NCBI GenBank assembly: GCA_016721725.1
Contig: JADKHN010000001.1
Location: forward strand, 1,054,001 to 1,118,000
Reading direction: 5' to 3'
DNA from: Chitinophagaceae bacterium
GTDB taxonomy: Bacteria > Bacteroidota > Bacteroidia > Chitinophagales > Chitinophagaceae
DNA length: 64,000 nucleotides
The position numbers and the translations under genes were made by a program. Below are positions 33,388 to 41,081 of this stretch, piece after piece. Below the pieces are notes generated by a model, which did no database searches, was not told the origin of the DNA, and worked only from the letters and a program-made list of their open reading frames with translations. How positions within the stretch are numbered: position 1 is the stretch's first letter; each line of letters begins with the position of its first letter.

Positions 33388-33418
33388 CAAATCTAAGTAT
33401 CTTATCCTTATCTTGAAA
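33388..33418 (-). promoter_or_regulatory. Promoter of the tRNA-like RNA
   Basis: On the minus strand TTTC (33418-33415), a 19-nt spacer and TAGATTTG (33395-33388), an exact TAnnTTTG element. Transcription would start near 33380, leaving a ~30-nt leader to be removed from the 5' end of the RNA. Confidence 0.55.
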
Positions 33419-33502
33419 ATATTTTATAAAAAATTTGGAAAATATAGATATTATTCAAATATTTGTATTTAATATTGAAAATATATAAAAATCAATCTTA
33501 AA

Positions 33503-33976
33503 ATGGCTGCTAAATTAAATCTTGACAAACTGGACCTGCAGATCATCCATGAAATGATGGAGACCGCAGAGATATCCTATGCCGACCTGGGGAAAAAACT
33601 CTTTGTCAGTGGCGGTACCATTCATGTGCGCATCAAAAAACTACAGGAATTTGGTATCGTTAAAGGTACGAAACTCAATGTGGATCTGAAACTGCTGGGT
33701 TACGACATCACGGCCTTTGTCGGGATCTACCTGGAAAAAAGTTCGCTCTATGACCAGGTGGCCAAGGAACTGATGCAGATCCCGGAGATCGTGCGGCTGA
33801 ATTACATCACCGGAAACTACAGCATGTTCATCGAGATCGTTTGCAAGGATATCAGCCAGCTGCGCTCCGTATTGCACGATGAACTGCAAAAGATCAAGGG
33901 GATCGAAAGGACCGAGACTTTTATTTCCCTGGAAGAAGGATTTAATAGAAATGTGCAGGTGGCCCCAAGTTCATAA
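33503..33976 (+). CDS. Lrp/AsnC family transcriptional regulator
   Basis: 157 residues. N-terminal winged helix-turn-helix (LDKLDLQIIHEMMETAEISY; SGGTIHVRIKKLQEFGIVKG) and C-terminal RAM/ligand-binding domain (AFVGIYLEKSSLYDQVAKEL ... LNYITGNYSMFIEIV). Such regulators sense amino acids. The 90 bp before it are extremely AT-rich with ATATT inverted motifs, the sort of DNA Lrp proteins bind, so autoregulation is plausible. Single gene, divergent from the tRNA-like RNA. Confidence 0.93.
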   Translation: MAAKLNLDKLDLQIIHEMMETAEISYADLGKKLFVSGGTIHVRIKKLQEFGIVKGTKLNVDLKLLGYDITAFVGIYLEKSSLYDQVAKELMQIPEIVRLNYITGNYSMFIEIVCKDISQLRSVLHDELQKIKGIERTETFISLEEGFNRNVQVAPSS

Positions 33977-34068
33977 TTTGAAGATTAGCTGATTAGCTGA
34001 TTAGCTGATTTGAAGATGCAAGCCGTTTACGAATGTCAGATTCTTCTCATTTTAAAATCACCAAATCA

Positions 34069-35181
34069 TCAAATCGTCTTCACGTCCACCGCGTCCCTCA
34101 ATCCATTTCCCAGTAAATTAAAAGCCAATACCAGCAGCATGATCGCGAATCCCGGGATGAGTGCCAACATCGGGTTATGGGTGATGATGAAATTGTAATT
34201 CTCCTTGATCATCAGCCCCCAACTCGGTTGAGGCGGTTGTATGCCAATGCCTAAAAAACTCAATCCCGCTTCCACCATGATGGCCGTAGCGAAATTACCG
34301 GCGGCGATCACCAGGATGGGACCGGAAATATTGGGCAGGATATGCCGCAGGATGATCCTTTTGTTCGTTGCCCCGATCGCTTTCGCAGCCTGGATGTATT
34401 CCAGTTCCTTGATGGCCATGACCTGGCCCCGGACCAACCTCGCCACACTGACCCACATGGTCAGTCCAACGGCAATGAAGATCTGCCAGAATCCTTTTCC
34501 CACGGCCATCGTTATGGCAAAGACCAGCAACACGGTGGGAATGCTCCAGGTCACATTCACCAGCCACATGATCATTTCATCGATCCAGCCCCTGAAATAA
34601 CCGGCCAGGGAGCCCAGCAGGATACCCAGGAACAAAGAGATCAGGACAGCGATCAAACCAACAGAGAGACTGACGCGGGTTCCGATGATCAGCCGGCTCA
34701 GGATATCGCGGCCAAACTTGTCGGTCCCCAGCCAATATTTTTTAGTCACAAAAAAATCATCCGGTTGTTTGCCCGAATTATTCATGAGCCATATAACGGA
34801 ATAGGCCTGGCGTACACTGATGCCTTCATCAACATATCGATCGATGAGGAGAGAATCTCCCGTTGGATTATAACGCGGGTTGCCTTGAACCGGGATCAAG
34901 TGATAATTCAGGGGTTGGCCGTAGAGCAACCAGGAGAACCCATTCTTTTTATTTTGCTGTCCATCGTAGATCCTCAGGAATTTTTGCGTGTAGCCCGGCT
35001 TTTTAGCCTGGATCTCCACGGTCTGCAGATCGGCATTGGGCGAATGATCCGGGGCGATCAGGTAACCGAACACGGCCAGGATCACCGACAGACCGATGAG
35101 GAACAGTCCGAACAGGGCGCCCTTGTTTTTTTTCAGACGTTTCCAGGTTTGTCTTGAAATGGAATGTTCGGATTCAGCCAT
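34069..35181 (-). CDS. ABC transporter permease, DppC/OppC type
   Basis: 370 residues. N-terminal cytoplasmic segment and first helix (ALFGLFLIGLSVILAVFGYL), a periplasmic insert of roughly 130 residues (LQTVEIQAKKPGYTQKFL to KKYWLGTDKFGRDILSRLI), then five helices. The EAA loop that contacts the ATPase is EYIQAAKAIGATNKRIILRH. Family members import oligopeptides or nickel. The usual DppB-type partner, ATPases and binding protein are not in the window, so it is an isolated component. It is followed closely upstream by the glycosyltransferase on the same strand. Confidence 0.9.
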   Translation of the reverse strand: MAESEHSISRQTWKRLKKNKGALFGLFLIGLSVILAVFGYLIAPDHSPNADLQTVEIQAKKPGYTQKFLRIYDGQQNKKNGFSWLLYGQPLNYHLIPVQGNPRYNPTGDSLLIDRYVDEGISVRQAYSVIWLMNNSGKQPDDFFVTKKYWLGTDKFGRDILSRLIIGTRVSLSVGLIAVLISLFLGILLGSLAGYFRGWIDEMIMWLVNVTWSIPTVLLVFAITMAVGKGFWQIFIAVGLTMWVSVARLVRGQVMAIKELEYIQAAKAIGATNKRIILRHILPNISGPILVIAAGNFATAIMVEAGLSFLGIGIQPPQPSWGLMIKENYNFIITHNPMLALIPGFAIMLLVLAFNLLGNGLRDAVDVKTI

Positions 35182-35230
35182 ACTGTAAATTAAACATTTT
35201 ATGCAGTGAGCGCACCAACCGCTGAACAGC

Positions 35231-36394
35231 CTATTTCACTTTCCTGCCTTTCCATTGGTAAGACCCGAATCTGCCCAAAAAGCCGGCGATGATGGTGTAG
35301 AGGATATGAAAAGGCTGCATCAACGGGAACCACCATAGTAAAGTCCGCCTGTTATAGAACCCGGCAACGGGGTAGAGGAAGATCAGTTCAATGACGGTTT
35401 TTAATATGACCATAGCGAACCAGTATATAAGGATTGAATATTGGATATGGAATATTGAATATTTTGTTTGATCGAAGAGCGCGATGATAGGCAGCACCAG
35501 CAGGGAAAGATTAAAGAGGTAAACGATCAGCAGGACGATGGTGATCTTCTTGTCCTTGTATTGACCCGACTTACTGGCCCAGCGGATACGTTGTTGGAAG
35601 AAAGCAGCCAGTGAGGGAGCGGCGGCGGTTTCCACAATGACTTCTTTGGCCGGAAGGAACAGGGCCCTGCCGGGCATCCGGCGCTGGATCTTTTGCATGA
35701 GCAGCATATCATCTCCGCTGGCGATATGGTCGATCCCTTCGAAACCATTGACCTCGCTAAAGGCTTTTTTTTCATAAGCCAGGTTGGCGCCATTGCACAT
35801 CATATGGAATTCGCTGTGTACGCCGGCACCCGTGATGCCTTGCAGGCTCATGAAATCCAGCGCCTGGAATATACCGAGGAACGTTCCTCCGGTAACAAGG
35901 GATACCGGCGCGGCGATAAATGCCGGATGACGTTTTTCATAAAAGTCGGCCAGCGTCAGCAGCCAATCCTTTTGAACCCGGCAATCGGCATCGGTGGTGA
36001 CGATCAGGCTTCCGGCAGATTGCCCTATACCCACTTCGATCGCTTTCTTTTTATAAGCGTTCAACGTTCCAACAACATGATCACCCAGTTTGATATACCG
36101 GATCTGCGGCTCGGTAAAAGTCCGGACGACGGCTTCCGTCTGATCAGTTGAAAAGTCATCCACCACAATGACCTCATACAGTTCCTTGGGATAGGATTGA
36201 TCACAAACCGATCGGAGACAGGGTCCGATATGCTTTTCTTCATTCCTTGCAGGGATGATCACCGAGATCCGGGTAGAAGGGGTGAAGGTCCCGGCCCGGA
36301 ATACCGGCATGGACCTCCAGCTGTTCCTGTAGAATAGCAACAAGCCGGCATAGCCAAGGAACAGTAAAATGCTGAGGATTAATACCGCTGTCAT
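35231..36394 (-). CDS. Membrane glycosyltransferase family 2
   Basis: 387 residues. N-terminal helix (VLILSILLFLGYAGLLLFY), GT-A catalytic domain with RISVIIPARNEEKHIGPCL, VVDDFSTDQT, the DxD-type TTDADCRV and the QQRIRWASK motif, then three C-terminal helices. It resembles processive/polysaccharide or glycolipid synthases that act at the inner membrane. Product unknown. Divergent from the MarR gene. Confidence 0.9.
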   Translation of the reverse strand: MTAVLILSILLFLGYAGLLLFYRNSWRSMPVFRAGTFTPSTRISVIIPARNEEKHIGPCLRSVCDQSYPKELYEVIVVDDFSTDQTEAVVRTFTEPQIRYIKLGDHVVGTLNAYKKKAIEVGIGQSAGSLIVTTDADCRVQKDWLLTLADFYEKRHPAFIAAPVSLVTGGTFLGIFQALDFMSLQGITGAGVHSEFHMMCNGANLAYEKKAFSEVNGFEGIDHIASGDDMLLMQKIQRRMPGRALFLPAKEVIVETAAAPSLAAFFQQRIRWASKSGQYKDKKITIVLLIVYLFNLSLLVLPIIALFDQTKYSIFHIQYSILIYWFAMVILKTVIELIFLYPVAGFYNRRTLLWWFPLMQPFHILYTIIAGFLGRFGSYQWKGRKVK

Positions 36395-36510
36395 GGTGGG
36401 AAGGAATTGATGGAAGTGATACCCATGGCTTTAGGCTGACGAAAATCCCGCAGCGGCCAGTTGTACAACCTTTAACACAAAAATAAATTTTTACCCACCA
36501 AAATAATTAT

Positions 36511-36518
36511 TATCTTTG
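36511..36518 (+). promoter_or_regulatory. Promoter -7 element of the MarR gene
   Basis: TATCTTTG matches TAnnTTTG exactly, 21 bp before the start codon; T-rich TTTTT (36488-36492) is 18 nt upstream. Confidence 0.55.
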
Positions 36519-36520
36519 AA

Positions 36521-36538
36521 TAGTTGCTTAAACAACTA
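36521..36538. promoter_or_regulatory. Probable MarR operator
   Basis: TAGTTGCTTAAACAACTA is an 18-bp palindrome with one mismatched pair. It lies between the -7 element and the start codon of the MarR-family gene, the classic place for autorepression. TTGxxTxAxxCAA-like spacing is usual for MarR sites. Confidence 0.6.
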
Positions 36539-36539
36539 T

Positions 36540-36980
36540 ATGTCAAACAACCAATTTAAACGGGGGGAATTATACAGTTTCATCACCGGCAAGGCGAGTA
36601 CCGCCATCGCCCGGAGGCTGCAGAAGAATTTCAAGCAGAATAATGTCGATATCACGATCGAGCAGTGGAGTGTGCTGTATCATTTGTGGAAAGAGGACGG
36701 GCTCAGTCAGCAGCAATTATGCGAGGCCACTTTCCGAGACAAACCCAGTATCACCCGCCTGGTCGATAACCTGGAAAAACTGAAACTCGTGAAGCGGGTC
36801 GCGTCAAAGAATGATCGCCGCATCAACATGATCTACCTGACCAAAGAGGCGCAGCAATTGCAGGAACGCACCATGGAGATCGCCAACCAGACCCTGAATG
36901 AGGCTCTGGACGGTGTGACACACGGGCAGATCGAGATCGCGAAAGAAGTGTTGCAGAATGTGTATGATAATTTGAAATAG
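36540..36980 (+). CDS. MarR family transcriptional regulator
   Basis: 146 residues from ATG 36540 (MSNNQFKRGELYSFITG). Winged helix: VDITIEQWSVLYHLWKEDGL, LSQQQLCEATFRDKPSITRL, VKRVASKNDRRINMIYLTKE, which is the MarR recognition helix and wing. It probably represses its own gene via the adjacent palindrome and may control the acyl-CoA dehydrogenase gene 168 bp downstream; MarR/TetR control of fatty-acid oxidation genes is common, but here it is inference. Confidence 0.93.
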   Translation: MSNNQFKRGELYSFITGKASTAIARRLQKNFKQNNVDITIEQWSVLYHLWKEDGLSQQQLCEATFRDKPSITRLVDNLEKLKLVKRVASKNDRRINMIYLTKEAQQLQERTMEIANQTLNEALDGVTHGQIEIAKEVLQNVYDNLK

Positions 36981-37148
36981 AGGCCCCCTCTAAACCTGCC
37001 TGCCGGCAGGCAGGTCTCCCCCGGAAGGGGAGACTTACCAAAGTATGCGAGGCCAAATAGTTTTTAAAGAAGTAGGCTATTATTAAATAATATTCTCTTT
37101 GAAGTCACCTCCATAGGAGGGGATTTAGAGGAGGCAAAATCAAACATT
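36981..37148. repeat. GC-rich repeat pair, one copy holding a 20-bp palindromic insert
   Basis: At 37101-37135 is GAAGTCACCTCCATAGGAGG followed by GGATTTAGAGG, a copy of the 4091-4119 element. At 36981-37035 the same type of element lies inverted (GGCCCCCTCTAAA ... TCTCCCCCGGAAGGGGAGAC) and is split by CCTGCCTGCCGGCAGGCAGG at 36995-37014, a perfect 20-bp palindrome. Removing these 20 bases restores the element. Confidence 0.8.
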
Positions 37149-38942
37149 ATGAGCACGACCACCACAACCACCACATCGCTCAAAGGCGGCGAATGGCTGA
37201 TCAAAGAAAGCCATGCTTTCGAAACTTTCACACCCGAGGATTTCAATGAAGAGCAGCAGATGGTGAAAGACATGTGCCTGCAATTCCTCAACAGCGAAGT
37301 GCTGCCGGTTGTTGACCGGATCGATAAAATGGAAGAAGGCCTCATGCCTTCCCTCATGGTCAAGGCCGGGGAGCAGGGACTGCTGGGCACGTCCATACCC
37401 GAAGAGTTCGGCGGATTGGGGAAAGATTTCATCACCTCAACGCTCGTTAACGAAGGACTGGGTGGAGGCTATTCCTTCAGTGTGGCCATCGCGGCGCATA
37501 CCGGTATCGGCACTTTGCCCATCCTGTATTTCGGAACGGAAGAACAAAAGAAAAAATACATTCCCAAACTCGCCAGCGGGGAGTGGAAAGGCGCATACGG
37601 TCTGACCGAACCCAACAGCGGCAGTGATGCCCTGGGCGCCAAGACTTCGGCAACACTTTCCGCTGATGGCAAGCACTATATCCTCAACGGGCAGAAATGC
37701 TGGATCACCAACGGGGGATTCGCAGATGTATACACTGTTTTCGCCAAGATCGACGGAGATAAATTCTCCGCTTTCATCGTGGAACGAGGCATGGAAGGAT
37801 TCACCCAGGGGCCGGAAGAACACAAGATGGGTATCAAGGGTTCCTCCACCGTGCAATTGTATTTCCAGGATTGCATTGTGCCGGTTGAGAACTTATTGGG
37901 CGAGATCGGCAAAGGCCATATCATCGCGTTCAATATCCTCAATATCGGTCGCCTGAAACTGGCCGCAGCCGCATTGGGCGGATCGAAGATGGCATTGACC
38001 ACTTCCATCGAATACGCCAAGACCCGGGAACAATTCAAGACCGCCATCGCCAATTTCGGCGCCATAAAATATAAACTGGCCGAAATGGCCATCCGCATCT
38101 TCGCCGGTGAAAGCGCCTTATACCGTACCAGCAAATGGATCGATGATAAGGAAGTGGAACTGGCCGCCGCGGGCAAACCATTCAATGAGGCCCTGCTGGG
38201 CGCCGCCGAAGAATACGCGGTGGAATGCGCCATCTTAAAGGTACAAGGCAGCGAAGTGCTGGATTATGTGGTGGATGAGGGCGTGCAGGTGCACGGGGGC
38301 AACGGGTACAGTGATGAATACGTGATCAGCCGCGCATACCGCGACAGCCGGATCAACCGCATCTATGAAGGCACCAATGAGATCAACCGCCTGCTCACCG
38401 TCGACATGATCCTCAAGCGCGCCATGAAAGGTAAACTCGACCTGATGGGTCCGGCCATGGCGGTTTCCAAGGAACTGATGAGCATACCTGAATTCGGCAA
38501 TGAGGATGAAACGCCTTTCGCCAAAGAGCGCAAGACCATCGTGAACATGAAGAAGGCCATCCTCATGGTGGCCGGCGCCGCGGTTCAAAAACTGATGATG
38601 AAACTGAATGATGAACAGGAGATCCTGATGAATATCGCCGATATGGCGCTGGAGACCTTTATCGCGGAAAGCACTTTATTGAGGATCATGAAATTGTCCG
38701 ACAAACAGGGAGAAGCATCCGTTACCGTCCAGACCGATATCATGCGCTGCTACCTCAACGACGCAGTAGACAGGTTGAACAAGGCAGGAAAAGAAGCCAT
38801 CAACGCCTTCGCCGGTGGTGATGAACAACGCATGATGCTGCTGGGGCTGAAGCGATTCACCAAAACGGAACCCTTCAACAGCAAGGACGCCCGTCGCCGG
38901 ATCGCGGATAAGCTGATCGCGGAAAACAGGTATTATCTGTAA
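37149..38942 (+). CDS. Acyl-CoA dehydrogenase family protein
   Basis: 597 residues; FAD enzyme of fatty-acid beta-oxidation. AYGLTEPNSGSDALGAKTSA is the first family signature, GQKCWITNGGFADVYTVFAK the middle domain, and VQVHGGNGYSDEYVISRAYR with IYEGTNEINR the C-terminal signature carrying residues of the active site. About 200 residues longer than ordinary members because of an extra C-terminal helical domain (about 430-597), like VLCAD/ACAD9-type proteins. Soluble, no signal. Confidence 0.95.
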   Translation: MSTTTTTTTSLKGGEWLIKESHAFETFTPEDFNEEQQMVKDMCLQFLNSEVLPVVDRIDKMEEGLMPSLMVKAGEQGLLGTSIPEEFGGLGKDFITSTLVNEGLGGGYSFSVAIAAHTGIGTLPILYFGTEEQKKKYIPKLASGEWKGAYGLTEPNSGSDALGAKTSATLSADGKHYILNGQKCWITNGGFADVYTVFAKIDGDKFSAFIVERGMEGFTQGPEEHKMGIKGSSTVQLYFQDCIVPVENLLGEIGKGHIIAFNILNIGRLKLAAAALGGSKMALTTSIEYAKTREQFKTAIANFGAIKYKLAEMAIRIFAGESALYRTSKWIDDKEVELAAAGKPFNEALLGAAEEYAVECAILKVQGSEVLDYVVDEGVQVHGGNGYSDEYVISRAYRDSRINRIYEGTNEINRLLTVDMILKRAMKGKLDLMGPAMAVSKELMSIPEFGNEDETPFAKERKTIVNMKKAILMVAGAAVQKLMMKLNDEQEILMNIADMALETFIAESTLLRIMKLSDKQGEASVTVQTDIMRCYLNDAVDRLNKAGKEAINAFAGGDEQRMMLLGLKRFTKTEPFNSKDARRRIADKLIAENRYYL

Positions 38943-38963
38943 TAAATGAAAAACGACAATAGG

Positions 38964-38992
38964 GCCATCCGGTAATACGGGTGGCTTTTTTT
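38964..38992 (+). terminator. Terminator after the acyl-CoA dehydrogenase gene
   Basis: GCCATCCG-GTAATA-CGGGTGGC followed by TTTTTTT; 8-bp stem with one G-U pair, 21 bp after the stop codon. Confidence 0.88.
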
Positions 38993-39046
38993 ATGTCCGG
39001 GCTGCCGAATGTGTTCAGAGTGGCAATCGAATATTGCTTAATTTTA

Positions 39047-40798
39047 ATGCTGATGTTCACGCTGAATAAAATAACTCTTTTCATCGCACTCTTATCGGGC
39101 TTAAAGCTGAGCGCCCAAAATAACGACAAGCCCTTCATCAAACTCGTTGAACCCCTGAAAGAACAGGTCAATGTCAAAGCATCCCGCCAGTTTTTGATCG
39201 GCAGTACCTGTAAGACCTGCAACCTCACTGTCAATGGCAAACCGGTAAAGGTCTATCCCACCGGGGCATTCGCATATGAATTGAATCTGAAGCCCGGCGA
39301 CAGTTCCTTTTCCCTGATCGCTTTTTCGTCTCCCGATAGATCGGTCAATAAGAAAATAAAGTATTCATTCACCCCGGTGATCCCGGATACGGTAAAGACG
39401 CTGGATATCGCTTCCATCGAAACCTTTCCCGAAGGCAACCTCTATGTAAAGGCCGGTGACCGGATCGGTTTTCGGGTGAAAGGACTTGCTGGTTGTACCG
39501 TTACCGCCCTGGACGATTTTCCCTTGTATGAAATGACCACGAATAAAATGCCCGGCATCTACCAGGGCGAATACACGGTTCAGGAGACCGACAGTTTTCT
39601 TGTTTCAAAAATACCATTCACCATAACGGATAAGTCGGGCAACGCAGTCACCAAAAAATCAACCAGCTGGATCTCGATGTTCAGTCCGCTGGCGCCTGAT
39701 ATCGCGGTCACCAAAGGAAGGCTGGCTCACCTGCTGTATGGATTGGGTGATGACCGGCTTGGCGGGGCCAAGATCGGGTACCTCGACTCCCTGGTCCAGC
39801 TGCATATCATCGGGAAAGTGGGTGTCAATTACAAGATCCAGCTCTCCAGGTACCGCACCGCCTATATTCCGGAAGATGGAGTGGAATTCTTGCCCAAGGG
39901 AACCTTTATCCCCGAGTCGCTGACCGACCGCTGGACGGTATACGGCGATTCGGCCTATGATTATGTACAGCTGGGTTTATCGGTACGGCTGCCATACCAA
40001 TCGTTCCAGGTACTTGATCCTTCGAAGATCGTAGTGGATGTTTTCGGCGCCACCAACAATACCAATTGGATAACGCAACTAGATAATGTGAAAGAGATCA
40101 GGAATGTATCCTATGAACAGGTGGAAGACGGGGTCTTTCGGATCACAATCGAATTGAAACACCGTCAGCACTGGGGCCATATGATCTTTTACAGGGGCAA
40201 TACCCTGATCATCAAGATCCGTCGCCAGCCGGCCGATCTTGACCTTCATAAACTGATCATCGCCGTGGATGCCGGCCATGGAGGTACCAATACCGGAGCG
40301 GGTGGCCCAACCGGATCTTCTGAGAAAGCACTGACACTGGCGGTATCCCTGAAACTGCAAAAATTACTGGAGCAGGAAGGCGTTAAAGTGATCATGACCC
40401 GGTACACCGAGAAATTCGTAGATAATAAGGAACGCATTTTATTTTATCGCGACAGTCTGCCCGACCTGTTGATCAGCATCCACCTCAATTCCGCCGCCGA
40501 TCCGATCCGTGTGAGCGGCACCAGCACCTTTTACCGCTATCCGGGTTTCAGGAACCTCAGCCGGGATATCTTCAAACAATTGCTGGAACTGGGTTTGAAT
40601 GACAAAGGCAATAACGGGTCTTTCAACTTCATGCTGAACAGTCCGACCGAATATCCCAATGCCCTGGTTGAAACCTTGTTTCTAAGTAATCCCGAGGATG
40701 AAATGAAGATACTGGATGAGGGTTTCCAGCAGCAACTGGCGCAGAAGATCGTGCAGGGGATCCGTGATTTCCTGGCAAGTTGCAAGAAGGATCAGTGA
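39047..40798 (+). CDS. N-acetylmuramoyl-L-alanine amidase (Amidase_3) with long N-terminal region
   Basis: 583 residues from ATG 39047 (or 39053), chosen because a signal peptide follows (LNKITLFIALLSGLKLSAQ). Residues ~30-400 form a beta-rich region with no firm match (CKTCNLTVNGKPVKVYPTGA; AMIN-like segment near residue 320). The C-terminal ~190 residues are a zinc amidase: VDAGHGGTNTGAGG, the Glu in GSSEKALTL, LISIHLNSAADP and the catalytic ALVETLFLSNPEDE. Cleaves the amide bond between muramic acid and the peptide during cell separation. Confidence 0.92.
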   Translation: MLMFTLNKITLFIALLSGLKLSAQNNDKPFIKLVEPLKEQVNVKASRQFLIGSTCKTCNLTVNGKPVKVYPTGAFAYELNLKPGDSSFSLIAFSSPDRSVNKKIKYSFTPVIPDTVKTLDIASIETFPEGNLYVKAGDRIGFRVKGLAGCTVTALDDFPLYEMTTNKMPGIYQGEYTVQETDSFLVSKIPFTITDKSGNAVTKKSTSWISMFSPLAPDIAVTKGRLAHLLYGLGDDRLGGAKIGYLDSLVQLHIIGKVGVNYKIQLSRYRTAYIPEDGVEFLPKGTFIPESLTDRWTVYGDSAYDYVQLGLSVRLPYQSFQVLDPSKIVVDVFGATNNTNWITQLDNVKEIRNVSYEQVEDGVFRITIELKHRQHWGHMIFYRGNTLIIKIRRQPADLDLHKLIIAVDAGHGGTNTGAGGPTGSSEKALTLAVSLKLQKLLEQEGVKVIMTRYTEKFVDNKERILFYRDSLPDLLISIHLNSAADPIRVSGTSTFYRYPGFRNLSRDIFKQLLELGLNDKGNNGSFNFMLNSPTEYPNALVETLFLSNPEDEMKILDEGFQQQLAQKIVQGIRDFLASCKKDQ

Positions 40799-40889
40799 GC
40801 ATTCCGGAAGGCGTTATCTTGAAGTTATCCTACATAAAAATGGGTGCATTCTTATTCTTTCAATCTTGAATTTTTTCGGGCTATTGCGA

Positions 40890-41008
40890 CAGAGTCGCTG
40901 AACCAACGCATCCCTGTCTGCCATCAGGCAGGCTTCCCTCAATTCTTAGGGACAGGCTCAAGAGACGCTTGCCCCGAAGAATTGAGGGGAGGACGAGAGG
41001 CCGAAGGC
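40890..41008. repeat. REP-like element with 20-nt nested insert
   Basis: Shares TTCCCTCAATTCTT.GGGACAGGCT...GAGACG...GAGGACGAG with the copies at 49732 and 50162. CCTGTCTGCCATCAGGCAGG (40913-40932) interrupts the CATC|CTTCCCTC junction seen intact in the others. The 283-bp gap 40799-41081 contains no gene. Confidence 0.75.
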
Positions 41009-41081
41009 CTGAATCTGTGAAATCAATAAATCATTTAAAATCTGTGATTTTTTTCTATCTACAATTTTGAAATAATAATCA

